Shown: positions 54,004-62,799 of the stretch, in pieces
How the letters are laid out: the number at the start of each line of letters is the position of its first letter
Position numbering within the stretch: position 1 is the first letter of the stretch
Assembly (NCBI RefSeq): GCF_003012705.1
Contig: NZ_PXYL01000016.1
Location: 1 to 64,000, forward strand
From: Pseudaminobacter soli (ex Li et al. 2025)
GTDB lineage: Bacteria > Pseudomonadota > Alphaproteobacteria > Rhizobiales > Rhizobiaceae
Direction of reading: 5' to 3'
Length of the DNA: 64,000 nucleotides
Notes under the pieces: generated by a model
The model's database searches: none
Seen by the model: the letters and a program-made list of their open reading frames with translations, nothing else
What the model was told of the DNA's origin: nothing
Made by a program: the position numbers and the translations under genes

Positions 54004-54960
54004 TTGACCATTCACCATCTCGCAGCAAATCCCGAAACAGTGCGCCGCGGCACGCTGGACGGCCGTTTTCCGCCTGTGCTTACGGTTGTTTCAGGGGACA
54101 CGGTGACGATTCAGACCCTCTCAGGCCACGAAATTATCAATCCACCAGCCGAGCTAGGCCACGACATTCCGCCGGCCGTGAGGGCAGTGCTAAGCGCGGT
54201 CGCGCCCGGAATGGGGCCACATATAATTAGTGGCCCCGTTGCAATAGCGGGCGCCGAGCCGGGCGACATGCTGGAGGTCCGTATCGACAGAATCGAACCG
54301 AGCATGGACTGGGGGTTTTGCCTGTTCAGTCCGCTGGGAGGCACACTGCCCGGCAAGTTCCAGTCCGGCGATCTTCGCTTCATTCCGATCGACATGGAGA
54401 AGCGGACCTGTGCCTTGCCGTGGGGGCCAGAACTGCCGCTTGCGCCCTTCTTCGGCATTATGGCGACCGCGCCGCGGCTCGCCTACGGGACGCTGTCGAC
54501 GAAAGAGCCCCGCGACTTCGGCGGCAACATGGACAACAGGGAATTGGTAGAGGGCAGCACACTGTTCCTGCCGGTTTGGGTCCCTGGGGCGAATTTCATG
54601 GTTGGCGACGGGCACGGTATCCAAGGCGATGGCGAAGTCTGCGGCACGGCACTGGAGACCTCGCTCAACGGGACCTTCACCTTCATCCTGCACAAGGGTG
54701 GCGGCATCGATGCCCCAAGGCTGAAATTCCCGCGCGCCGAGACGCCCACCCATTATCTGACCATGGGTATGAACGAAGATCTCGACGCCGCGATGCGCGA
54801 TGCCCTGGACGAGATGATTGACCTCATTTGCGAGCGTACCGGCTGGTCCCCTGGAGAGGCTTATATGAGCTGCTCCTTCGCCGTTGATTTCCGCGTGACC
54901 CAGACCGTCAATGGACAGAAGGGTGTGCACGGCATGCTTCGCAAAGGGCTGCTTTTCTAG
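54004..54960 (+). CDS. acetamidase/formamidase family protein
   Basis: 318 aa from a TTG at 54004, chosen because GGAGG lies exactly 7 nt upstream; an ATG at 53986 has no such site. The family features IINPPAELGHDIPP, then SGPVAIAGAEPGDMLEVRI and PRDFGGNMDNRELVEGSTLF (about residues 174-193), are clear. The enzyme hydrolyses formamide or short amides to ammonia and the acid. It is cytoplasmic. The amino-acid binding protein copy 2 follows after 193 nt. Confidence 0.88.
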   Translation: MTIHHLAANPETVRRGTLDGRFPPVLTVVSGDTVTIQTLSGHEIINPPAELGHDIPPAVRAVLSAVAPGMGPHIISGPVAIAGAEPGDMLEVRIDRIEPSMDWGFCLFSPLGGTLPGKFQSGDLRFIPIDMEKRTCALPWGPELPLAPFFGIMATAPRLAYGTLSTKEPRDFGGNMDNRELVEGSTLFLPVWVPGANFMVGDGHGIQGDGEVCGTALETSLNGTFTFILHKGGGIDAPRLKFPRAETPTHYLTMGMNEDLDAAMRDALDEMIDLICERTGWSPGEAYMSCSFAVDFRVTQTVNGQKGVHGMLRKGLLF

Positions 54961-55153
54961 CTTGGGTGGGGCGCCGGACGTCGAGGCATCCGAGCAATGG
55001 AACCATACCTTCGCGCCGGAGGATTTTCGCGACGGTCAAGGCTGAAGCTCAAGCTGCAGCCGCGCTGCATTGAACCGGCATCGACCTCAGAAATCACGAA
55101 CTCATAAAGTCTTCGCTAAAAAGTTGTGCCAATCAACAAGGAGGAGGAATACC

Positions 55154-56101
55154 ATGACCGTTCGTTTCGGATCGCCCGTTCGCGCTAGGGGGATCGCCGG
55201 CGCGCTGGGCCTTGCAATGCTGGTCACCGTCTCGGCCCAAGCACAGGACATTCCAGCGCCTGCAATGGATGAGGGCCTGCACACCCAATTGCCTCAGGCA
55301 CTGAGGGATCGCGGGGTAGTCAGGGTCGTCTCGACCTTCGGCTATGCACCCCAGCAGTTCTTCGGTGATGATGGCGTGACGCCAGAGGGCTTGTCGGTCG
55401 ATCTGGCCAATGCGCTTGGCGCAGTTCTCGGTATGCGGGTCGAATTCACCAACGCCGCTTTCGATTCGATCATTCCAGGCCTGGAAGCTGGGCGTTTCGA
55501 CATGGCCATCGCCGCGATGAGTGCCACTGCCGAGCGTGGTGCCAAGGTCAATTTCATCGTCTACGAGAAAACGGGCGCGCAGCTGCTGGTTCGCGAAGGA
55601 AATCCCAAGAGTATCAACGGTCTCACGGATATCTGCGGCATAAGGATGACCGAGTTGAAGGGCTCGCTCTACAATCAAGTGATCGAGCATGTTTCGGACA
55701 GATGCGTCAAACAGGGCAAGGGCACCATCCAGATTGACACGTTCGACAATTCCGATTCTGTCTTCCAGGCGCTGATTACTGGCCGCGCCGACGCGACTTA
55801 TGGCGACTCCTCGCCGCTCGTCTATATGGCGCGGATGTCCGAAGGTCGACTTCAGGTTGTCGGCCCCCAATATCCCGACATTCCCTACGGCATCGCCATC
55901 GCTGGCGATAATACCGACTTCGCTCGGGCGATGGGTACGGCCCTGGATAAGCTCATTAAGGATGGCACCTATCAGGCCATACTGGACAAATGGGGGCTGG
56001 GCTTCCGCGCCACCGACTCTGCGGCCGTGACGCCAGTCGGCTCGCCGGCCTCGGCTTATCCGTCGCCGCCTTCAGCCGTGGACATCGCCTTCGGAAAATA
56101 G
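55154..56101 (+). CDS. ABC transporter substrate-binding protein, polar amino acid type (family 3), copy 2
   Basis: 315 aa from the ATG at 55154 with GGAGGA upstream; upstream residues in the same frame are not family-like. The Sec signal ends at AQA near residue 33. It is a close paralogue of the protein at 37447, with near-identical stretches such as VVSTFGYAPQQFF, GDDGVTPEGLSVDLANALGA and GSPASAYP. It lacks the TTGACT/AGTACTG promoter of copy 1. It probably feeds the importer at 58433-60210. Confidence 0.9.
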   Translation: MTVRFGSPVRARGIAGALGLAMLVTVSAQAQDIPAPAMDEGLHTQLPQALRDRGVVRVVSTFGYAPQQFFGDDGVTPEGLSVDLANALGAVLGMRVEFTNAAFDSIIPGLEAGRFDMAIAAMSATAERGAKVNFIVYEKTGAQLLVREGNPKSINGLTDICGIRMTELKGSLYNQVIEHVSDRCVKQGKGTIQIDTFDNSDSVFQALITGRADATYGDSSPLVYMARMSEGRLQVVGPQYPDIPYGIAIAGDNTDFARAMGTALDKLIKDGTYQAILDKWGLGFRATDSAAVTPVGSPASAYPSPPSAVDIAFGK

Positions 56102-56693
56102 CCCCCGCATGCTTGTGGCGCGTTCCGGGCGCAAGACCTTGCGCCCGGTCGCATTCGTCAGAACCGCCCGCCCTTGTCGCGACGCCGCGCCGTCGATGAA
56201 CAGCGCATCGCCATCATCGAGCGGCATCAGCGCTGAGGCTGGCCTCCGCCAGTAGATCAACCAGCTGCCTAAACAAGCGGATCGGCAGGACCGGACTTCT
56301 CGCCGCATGCACTGGTGCCAGGCACGATTCTCGTGCGAACCAGACCCTCAACAGACCGCTATGGCCCCCGCTTCGCCCGGGGCGCCGAAGACCAGAAGAC
56401 GCAGCCCGAGGGAGGAAGCCTGCCGCCTCGCGGATAGATGGCTTCTATCCCTCAAGCCTGAGCCGGCAACAGTTGCAGGGCGAAGAAATGCGGACCCTGG
56501 CTAGAGCGCGACGCCTGCACCCGGCGCGGTTTAGCATCCCGCTTGGATACCAAGGGCCGCGCCTGATGTGCGATGGGCCAGACGATGGTCGCGCGAGCAG
56601 CACGAGCACCGTCCGCAGCTTTCTCCGAGGAGGTCGGATAAGCACAGACAATGTTCGGCCGCCCCACCTGATCGCGACCTTCGAACGGCGCCC
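56102..56693. other. 592-nt spacer between convergent genes, with a 10-bp hairpin at 56125-56148
   Basis: A perfect hairpin (CCGGGCGCAA-GACC-TTGCGCCCGG) lies 24 nt after the binding protein stop and may end that transcript, though no T-tract follows. Beyond it, the minus strand has short gene-like pieces interrupted by stops and frame changes (for example around 56190-56300). They could be an eroded gene; I do not recognise it. Confidence 0.45.
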
Positions 56694-57830
56694 CTAGGCC
56701 TGCAACAACCGCTCCAAGCCCAATTCGAGCTGCTCGTTCGTTGTCGCCAGCGATAGGCGCACGTAACCCTCGCCATTGGTTCCGAAGGCCGTTCCCGGTG
56801 TGACGGCGACATTGCACTGTTCCAGCAGGCGCAGGGCAAAAGCCTCGGATGTCTCACCGAAATCCGACACGTTCAGCCAGACGTAGAAGCCGCCGTCGGG
56901 CGACATCGCCGAATAGCGCGAACCGGCTATGCGCTTGAGCACGAGATCGCGGTTTCGGCGATAGCCTTCGCGCCACGATGCCAGATATTCCTGAGGACCT
57001 TCGAGGGCAGCAAGCGCGCCATATTGGGCCGGCGTATTCACGCACATCACGCTGGGCTGTAGAAGCCCCAGCATCGGATTGACCACCTGCTCCGGCAGTG
57101 CGGCATAGCCGACACGCCAGCCAGTCATCGCATACACCTTGGAGAAGCTGAAGACCGAGATCACTCGCTCGGGGCTGGGCTCGAGCGAGCCGATGCTGAC
57201 ATGCCGGCCAGAGAAGTCGATCTGGTCATAACATTCGTCCGAGATGATCCAAAGATCATGCTTTTCGGCAAAGGCGAAAAGCTCCTCGGCCTGCTTGCGG
57301 TCCATGACGGTGCCGAGAGGATTGGACGGCGAGTTGAGCAGAAGCGCCCGCGTCGAACCGTCGACCAGCGCGTCAAGCTGGTCAATATCCGGCAGATAGT
57401 CGTTCCCATCCTTGAGATCGTAATAGAGCGGCCGTGCGCCGAAAGCCTTGGTCATCATGGTGAAGTTCGACCAGCCCGGGTTAGGCAGCAGGATCGAATC
57501 GCCGGTGCCCAGCACGGTGCCGAAAACCCCGAACAGGGCGTTTGCCCCGCCATTCGTCACCAGCACCTGGGACGCCTGGCAGTCGATACCGTTGACCGCG
57601 CGGATCTTGGCGGCCGCGGCTTCGCGCAGTTCAGGCAAGCCAGGTGTCGGCGAATATTTCGTCTTGCCGTCGCGCGCCACTTTGTCAGCGGCGGCGACGA
57701 CATGATCGGGCGTGTCGAAACCCGGCTCGCCGACCTCCAGATGGACAACATCGGCCCGCCCCCAGGCCAGTTCCATCATCTTGCGCACGCCGGATTGCGG
57801 ACGTGTTCGAGCGATCAGGGGTAGTTCCAT
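56694..57830 (-). CDS. class I/II PLP-dependent aminotransferase
   Basis: 378 aa, AAT-like fold. The lysine that binds PLP is K231 (SVFSFSKVYAMTGWRVGY), with N170 (NSPSNPLGT) and D198/Y201 (SDECYDQ) as other cofactor contacts. It is predicted to transfer an amino group between an amino acid and a 2-oxo acid. It lies 40 nt after the MarR gene in the importer operon, so it likely acts on the imported amino compound. Confidence 0.9.
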   Translation of the reverse strand: MELPLIARTRPQSGVRKMMELAWGRADVVHLEVGEPGFDTPDHVVAAADKVARDGKTKYSPTPGLPELREAAAAKIRAVNGIDCQASQVLVTNGGANALFGVFGTVLGTGDSILLPNPGWSNFTMMTKAFGARPLYYDLKDGNDYLPDIDQLDALVDGSTRALLLNSPSNPLGTVMDRKQAEELFAFAEKHDLWIISDECYDQIDFSGRHVSIGSLEPSPERVISVFSFSKVYAMTGWRVGYAALPEQVVNPMLGLLQPSVMCVNTPAQYGALAALEGPQEYLASWREGYRRNRDLVLKRIAGSRYSAMSPDGGFYVWLNVSDFGETSEAFALRLLEQCNVAVTPGTAFGTNGEGYVRLSLATTNEQLELGLERLLQA

Positions 57831-57870
57831 TTTCCCATCCTCCAGTACAGCAGACAGAACCGCTCGGTTT

Positions 57871-58386
57871 TCAGATACCCGCCTCGTCCGCCCATTTGGT
57901 TTTGCTTTGTGTCTCGACCGTCAGTCCGACGAACAGCGAGAGCATCTTGACAAAAAGCTCGTGATATTCGTGCGGTAACGGGTCCAGCACTTCCGCTTGC
58001 AAGGACGCGGTCCGCTCGATCACAAGGTCCACCAGTCCGGCGCCCTCCTTGGTCAGGTAAAGCGCCATGGCGCGACCATCATCCTTGGCGAGCTTTTTTT
58101 CCAGCAGGCCGCGCTTCATCAGCCTCGGGACCATTTCCGAAAGGGTTCCCCGGTCCATTCCCGTCAGCGCAGTCAAGTCACTGATACTTCCGCCTCGGCA
58201 GCGCCGCACGCCATAGAGCAAGGCCGCTTGGCGCGGCGTAAGGCCGATATCCTGCATCGCCTTGTCGAAAAGCCGGTCGGCCCGCGCATGGGCGCGCCGC
58301 AGCAGGTAGTTGACATTCCTTGTCAGTTCGAAGGGATGCTCGTCATCATCGCCATCGATCGGCATGTTGTCTTTGTCCTCGACCAT
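57871..58386 (-). CDS. MarR family transcriptional regulator
   Basis: 171 aa from the ATG at 58386; the upstream extension is proline/arginine-rich. The winged helix (residues about 35-120, GLTPRQAALLYGVRRCRGGS, then LTGMDRGTLSEMVPRLMKRG) is typical. It lies between the ATPase gene and the aminotransferase gene in one operon and probably controls it in response to the substrate. Confidence 0.88.
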   Translation of the reverse strand: MVEDKDNMPIDGDDDEHPFELTRNVNYLLRRAHARADRLFDKAMQDIGLTPRQAALLYGVRRCRGGSISDLTALTGMDRGTLSEMVPRLMKRGLLEKKLAKDDGRAMALYLTKEGAGLVDLVIERTASLQAEVLDPLPHEYHELFVKMLSLFVGLTVETQSKTKWADEAGI

Positions 58387-58432
58387 AGCACTCTCTGTTG
58401 CTTGTGAAGGGCGTGGCCGAGGCCGGGTCGTC

Positions 58433-59260
58433 CTAGCCTCCGGAGCAATCATTTTCACCCCGCACACTCTGAAGGAACTTTCTGGTCCGCTCGTGCCTTG
58501 GGTTCCCCAGAACCTCGGCCGGCGGACCGCTCTCGATCACCCATCCCCCATCCATGAATACGACAATGTCCGCAATATCGCGTGCAAAGGCAATCTCATG
58601 GGTGACGATGACCATCGTCATGCCGCTATGCGCCAGCTTACGCATGACATCGAGCACCTCTCCAACCAGTTCGGGGTCCAGCGCCGATGTCGGCTCGTCG
58701 AACAAGATCAGCTTGGGGCGCATGGCTAGCGCCCGGGCAATCGCTACGCGCTGCTGCTGCCCGCCCGAGAGCTCCGAAGGGAAGCTGTCAGCCTTGTGCG
58801 CCAGCCCCACGCGCCGCAACAGGTCCATCGCATGTTCCCTGGCGTCGGCCTTGCTTTCCTTCAGCACTCCGACCGGCCCCTCGATGATGTTCTCAAGCGC
58901 GGTCATGTGCTGGAACAGGTTGAAGCGCTGGAAGACCATGCCAATCTCGCGCCTTTGCCGAGAGATCTCCCTTTCGTTCAACGCGCAAAGCCGGCCGTCC
59001 TTGCCGACGCGATAGCCGATATGCTCGCCGTTGACCGCCAACAGGCCGCGGTCGATCTTTTCGAGCATGTTGATGCAGCGGAGAAATGTGGTCTTGCCCG
59101 AGCCGGACGGCCCGATCAGGCAAACCACCTTCCCTGGCATCACGTCCAGATCGATACCATGCAGGACCTTCACTGCTCCGAAGGATTTCTCAACCCCGCG
59201 CGCGACGACCATCGGGGCAATGCCTGCGGCATCGGCCGGGGAATGCATTTTCGCGGTCAC
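58433..59260 (-). CDS. ABC transporter ATP-binding protein, polar amino acid type (GlnQ-like), second importer
   Basis: 275 aa from a GTG overlapping the permease stop (GTGA). Walker A GPSGSGKTT, signature LSGGQQQRV, Walker [12 protein letters not shown] and H-loop THEIAFAR are intact. It shares long identical stretches with the ATPase at 31364, including [17 protein letters not shown]. The 17-residue N-terminal tail is extra. Confidence 0.92.
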   Translation of the reverse strand: MTAKMHSPADAAGIAPMVVARGVEKSFGAVKVLHGIDLDVMPGKVVCLIGPSGSGKTTFLRCINMLEKIDRGLLAVNGEHIGYRVGKDGRLCALNEREISRQRREIGMVFQRFNLFQHMTALENIIEGPVGVLKESKADAREHAMDLLRRVGLAHKADSFPSELSGGQQQRVAIARALAMRPKLILFDEPTSALDPELVGEVLDVMRKLAHSGMTMVIVTHEIAFARDIADIVVFMDGGWVIESGPPAEVLGNPRHERTRKFLQSVRGENDCSGG

Positions 59261-60210
59261 AGGCCATTCTCCTTCGAGGCGAGCCGACTTTTCAGGAACG
59301 GCCCGAACAGACCTGCCAGACCAACGCCCTTCGCGTCTTTCGAGCCACGGGCATAGTGCCGTTCAAGTCGGATCTGCAGGACCGTCAGCGCGGTGGTGCA
59401 GGCGAGATACCAGAAGCATGCCACGGCCAGCAGCGGGATCTGCTGGAAGTTGCGAGCGTAGATCAGCTGGACAGAGGTCAGCAGATCCGGCAGGCCTATG
59501 ATCAGCACGACCGAAGTGGTCTTAAGCATCGAGATCGTCGCATTGCCGGTCGGCGGAATGATGAAACGCATCGCTTGCGGGATGATGATCCGCCGCATCA
59601 GCCGCGCTCGCGACATGCCGACGGATTGGGCGGCCTCAGTCTGCCCCTTGTCCACCGACAGAATGCCGGCGCGGTAGATCTCGGCCATGTAGGCGCCTTC
59701 GTTCAGCCCAAGGCCTAGCACCGCAGCCCCGAACTGGTTGATCAGGCTGTTGGTGTCGACCGCAAACAGCGTTGGTCCGAAGGGAACCGGGAGGCTGATG
59801 ACCGGAAAGAGTGACGCAAGGAAGTACCAGAAAAGCAGCTGGACCAGCAGCGGAGTGCCGCGCAGGAACCAGACGGTTGCCCCGCTCAAGCACTGTAACA
59901 CCGGGTTTTGCGAAAGTCGCATGGAGCCCAGCACGCCGCCGGTCGCGATCGCCAGGGCCATCGAGGCCACGGTGAGTTGAATGGTGAGCCACAGTCCGCT
60001 CATCACTGCGGGGTGGAATAGATAGGTATAGGTCACATCCCAGCGCATGTTCTTGCTGGTCGCCAGAAGGTACAGATACCCTCCGGCAAGCAGCGCCGCT
60101 ACGATGGCCGACACCCAACGCCCGATATGGCGGACGGGAACAACGCTCTCAGACCCGTCGAGACGAGGCATGGCGGCGATTATCTCGACTGCGTCCAATC
60201 TGCGGGTCAA
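59257..60210 (-). CDS. ABC transporter permease, polar amino acid type, second importer
   Basis: 317 aa from a TTG start at 60210 with AGAGGGG upstream. FLRGTPLLVQLLFWYFLASL (about residues 115-134) and the EAA loop TEAAQSVGMSRARLMRRIII are typical. It resembles the permease at 32136, including its long N-terminal tail. No binding protein gene is adjacent; those at 37447 and 55154 are the probable partners. Confidence 0.88.
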   Translation of the reverse strand: MTRRLDAVEIIAAMPRLDGSESVVPVRHIGRWVSAIVAALLAGGYLYLLATSKNMRWDVTYTYLFHPAVMSGLWLTIQLTVASMALAIATGGVLGSMRLSQNPVLQCLSGATVWFLRGTPLLVQLLFWYFLASLFPVISLPVPFGPTLFAVDTNSLINQFGAAVLGLGLNEGAYMAEIYRAGILSVDKGQTEAAQSVGMSRARLMRRIIIPQAMRFIIPPTGNATISMLKTTSVVLIIGLPDLLTSVQLIYARNFQQIPLLAVACFWYLACTTALTVLQIRLERHYARGSKDAKGVGLAGLFGPFLKSRLASKENGL

Positions 60211-60380
60211 GCTTGAAACCCCTCTTGCTGGCTGCCTGTGCAGCGACGACCCCGTGACACTCGACGAAAACGTCTCGGCACGTAGCTAGGACCGAACCGA
60301 CGACACAGAGGATCATCCCCTCCGTGATTGGCGATCCGAAACAGGCAGGCACGGCCCCTCTAATTATTCTGGTTTTTACC

Positions 60381-60416
60381 TTTTATGATCAGTACTACGT
60401 ATTTTCACAAAGTCAA
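60381..60416 (-). promoter_or_regulatory. promoter/operator of the second amino-acid importer, shared with 37389-37425
   Basis: On the minus strand TTGACT (60411-60416), 14 nt, then AGTACTG (60390-60396), the same blocks and spacing as before the binding protein gene at 37447. It lies about 175 nt before the permease start, leaving a sizeable leader. It supports coregulation of the two transcripts. Confidence 0.6.
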
Positions 60417-60550
60417 TGAATATTCTTTTTTGAAACACACCTCGCAACAGCCTCGTCCAGCCAAACGCCAGGGCGCGACCGAATAGCTGTGCTAAGCTCC
60501 GTGCATAAGAGGGGATTTTGGCGCACAAGACCCGAGAAATCCCTGGATCA

Positions 60551-60569
60551 GTCGGCAACACTTGCCGAC
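60551..60569. other. 8-bp perfect hairpin in the 60211-60651 spacer
   Basis: GTCGGCAA-CAC-TTGCCGAC lies between the end of the XRE-cupin pair and the promoter at 60381. No T-tract follows on either strand. It may end the XRE transcript or be an operator. The rest of this 441-nt spacer holds no gene that I can support. Confidence 0.45.
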
Positions 60570-60651
60570 CACCCAGCGCCGAGAGAGCACAAAGTCAACT
60601 CAATGGCGGGCTATTTGCAATGTATGCGCTATAAAAAGCGGATCACCTTGG

Positions 60652-61281
60652 TCAGAATGAAAGGCCGTCCGAGAAAACCCAAATGACCGTAGCGTCCTGC
60701 TCGGAAACACATTTCCAGGAATGCGGCGTTTCTGACTTGAGCTGGATGTAGTCATTGGCGGAAAGTAGGAACTCTCGTCCATTGACGTTATAGCGAACCC
60801 GGCCAGCGATGACGTAGCAAAGTTCTTCGCCCGGATGGCGCATGGGCTTCTTGCCGGATTTCGCGCCCGGCGCGAGGATGCCGACGCGGGCCTCAAGGAC
60901 ACCCGCCGGGAAAGCGCCATTCAGATCCTGAAGGACGACACGCATTTCCTCGTAGGCGATCGTCTGGCGGTTCGAGGCCCGCACGACCACCTCTGTCTGC
61001 TCGGGGTCACGATAACGCCCGATGAGGAACCCCAGGTTCTCATTCAAGGATTGCGCCAGATTGATTGCATGGACCAGGCTTGGATTTAGCCGGCCATTCT
61101 CGATCTTGCTGATCGTGCTCGCAGGCACGCCAGACAGTTCTGCAAGCCGGGCGATGGTCAAGCCATGACGGTTGCGCATGGCCCGCAGCCGCCGGCCAAC
61201 CTTCGCCATCTCATCTTGGGGTTCGTCATCGAGCCCTCGCAGGCTGTCACGATCGTCCTGCTGCATCCCCTTTACCGGCAT
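60652..61281 (-). CDS. XRE family regulator with cupin domain (second of a tandem pair)
   Basis: 209 aa. The N-terminal HTH (LRAMRNRHGLTIARLAELSG, then VPASTISKIENGRLNPSL; about residues 31-70) and the C-terminal cupin barrel (KPMRHPGEELCYVIAGRVRY, then SETPHSWKCVSEQD) are clear. It follows the other XRE-cupin gene by 5 nt. It could control the amino-acid importer downstream or the SsuBC-type importer upstream. Confidence 0.88.
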   Translation of the reverse strand: MPVKGMQQDDRDSLRGLDDEPQDEMAKVGRRLRAMRNRHGLTIARLAELSGVPASTISKIENGRLNPSLVHAINLAQSLNENLGFLIGRYRDPEQTEVVVRASNRQTIAYEEMRVVLQDLNGAFPAGVLEARVGILAPGAKSGKKPMRHPGEELCYVIAGRVRYNVNGREFLLSANDYIQLKSETPHSWKCVSEQDATVIWVFSDGLSF

Positions 61282-61286
61282 CAGCG

Positions 61287-61895
61287 TTAGCGCTCCGAGC
61301 CCCTGTCCGACACACAGAGCACCGCCGACGGACTGGAGATGGTGTTTTCAAGGCGAAGCGGCAGCTCCTCACGCAGGTGGATCGCGTCATCGGCATCCAA
61401 ACGTTCCACCCGACCATTGCGGAAATGCGCTTCCACCTGGCCCCGCAGCACATACATGAACGAGGGCGGCGACATATCGGCCAGTTCGAAGCCGCGTTTT
61501 GGCTCGAGGACGATCATCTGGGACTGAAGGCGGCGCTCACTCAGATCCGTTGTGAGATCGCCTATACCGTGCGAGATGGGTGGAGTGCTTCCTGCGACCA
61601 CTTCGACGGATGATTTCACCGCACAGGCGGCCATCACCAAATCCGTCAGTTCCTGACCCAGCGCCTCGGAAAGGCTGACAGCGGTCTGCAGGTTCGGACT
61701 GTTAGTGGTACCGCTCTCAATCTTCTGGATGCCTGCGACGCTGACGCCGCTTTCGGCCGCCATCCGTTGTAGCGACCAGCCCCGATCGATCCGCAGCCGG
61801 CGCAATTCGCGACCGAAAGCAGCCATCTGCTCTTCACCAAAAGCGGTCGCATGAGACGTCGCGCCGTCCACCTGATCGGGTCTAGATTGGCTCAC
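61287..61895 (-). CDS. XRE family regulator with cupin domain (first of a tandem pair)
   Basis: 202 aa from a GTG with AAGG upstream. The HTH (GRELRRLRIDRGWSLQRMAA, then ESGVSVAGIQKIESG) and a divergent cupin (PSFMYVLRGQVEAHFRNGRV) are visible. It differs clearly in sequence from its neighbour, so the pair is not a recent duplication. It lies 61 nt after the SsuC-type permease gene on the same strand. Confidence 0.87.
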   Translation of the reverse strand: MSQSRPDQVDGATSHATAFGEEQMAAFGRELRRLRIDRGWSLQRMAAESGVSVAGIQKIESGTTNSPNLQTAVSLSEALGQELTDLVMAACAVKSSVEVVAGSTPPISHGIGDLTTDLSERRLQSQMIVLEPKRGFELADMSPPSFMYVLRGQVEAHFRNGRVERLDADDAIHLREELPLRLENTISSPSAVLCVSDRGSER

Positions 61896-61956
61896 GCCCA
61901 GTACCTTACCAGTTTCTTCCTTAATCTCACAGCCTCTCTACCCTGAGGTGATAGAA

Positions 61957-62799
61957 CTACACAAGATCGGCCTGCGCCTCGGCGTGCCAGCGCAGCAACC
62001 TGCGCCGCAGCGCGTTCATAGAGCGGATCAGGAGGAAGCCGATGATCGAAAGCTCCAGCAGGCCCGCGAAAACGCCGGTCGACTCGGCGAAGCGCCAGGA
62101 CTCCATCATCGCCGCACCAATCCCGGTTCCGCCCAACATCATTTCGGTGATCACGGCGACGATCAATGCGATGGGCAAAGACACTTCTATACCGCTCAGG
62201 ATCTGCGGCGCGGCGGCTGGAAGAATGATCGTCCACAACAGATCGCGCTCTCCCGCGCCAAGGTTTCGCGCCGACCAGATGATCTGGCGCTCGACCCCTT
62301 GCGCGCCCGCGACCGTGGCGGTGATGACTGGAAAGATCGCGTCACAGACGATCATGATAACCTTCGATGTGTCATAGACGCCGAACCACAGGATGAAGAT
62401 CGGCAGGAAGACGATCTTCGGCAACGGAAAACCAATCGAAACCAACGGGCCAACAAGCCATTCCGCGGTGCTGCTTCTTGCCAGCAGCAGACCGATGGCC
62501 ACCCCGGCTACGACGGCGATGCCGAACCCCACCAGGGTGCGGCGCAAAGTGTCCAGCAAATTGACCCAAAGCGTACCGTCACCAATCTCGGCCCAGATGC
62601 GAACTAGGACTTCGTTGAAAGGCGGCATCAGATAGGGCGGAACCAAACTGAGCCGGGCAACCAACTCCCAGCAGATCAGCACCAGCACGAGAGAGCCATA
62701 CTCACGGGCGATCCCGGCGAGCCATACCAAGGCAGATGCGACAGGCGACGACCGCACGCCGTCCTCGGTTCGACCGATCACTGCCATGACAGCACCCAT
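61957..62799 (-). CDS. ABC transporter permease, SsuC/TauC type (second permease)
   Basis: 280 aa (ATG at 62787 is an alternative start). About six helices, with VGPLVSIGFPLPKIVFLPIF and the loop WSARNLGAGERDLLWTIILP, match sulfonate/nitrate/taurine-type permeases. It overlaps the preceding permease by 22 nt and together they form a heterodimeric channel. Confidence 0.88.
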   Translation of the reverse strand: MGAVMAVIGRTEDGVRSSPVASALVWLAGIAREYGSLVLVLICWELVARLSLVPPYLMPPFNEVLVRIWAEIGDGTLWVNLLDTLRRTLVGFGIAVVAGVAIGLLLARSSTAEWLVGPLVSIGFPLPKIVFLPIFILWFGVYDTSKVIMIVCDAIFPVITATVAGAQGVERQIIWSARNLGAGERDLLWTIILPAAAPQILSGIEVSLPIALIVAVITEMMLGGTGIGAAMMESWRFAESTGVFAGLLELSIIGFLLIRSMNALRRRLLRWHAEAQADLV

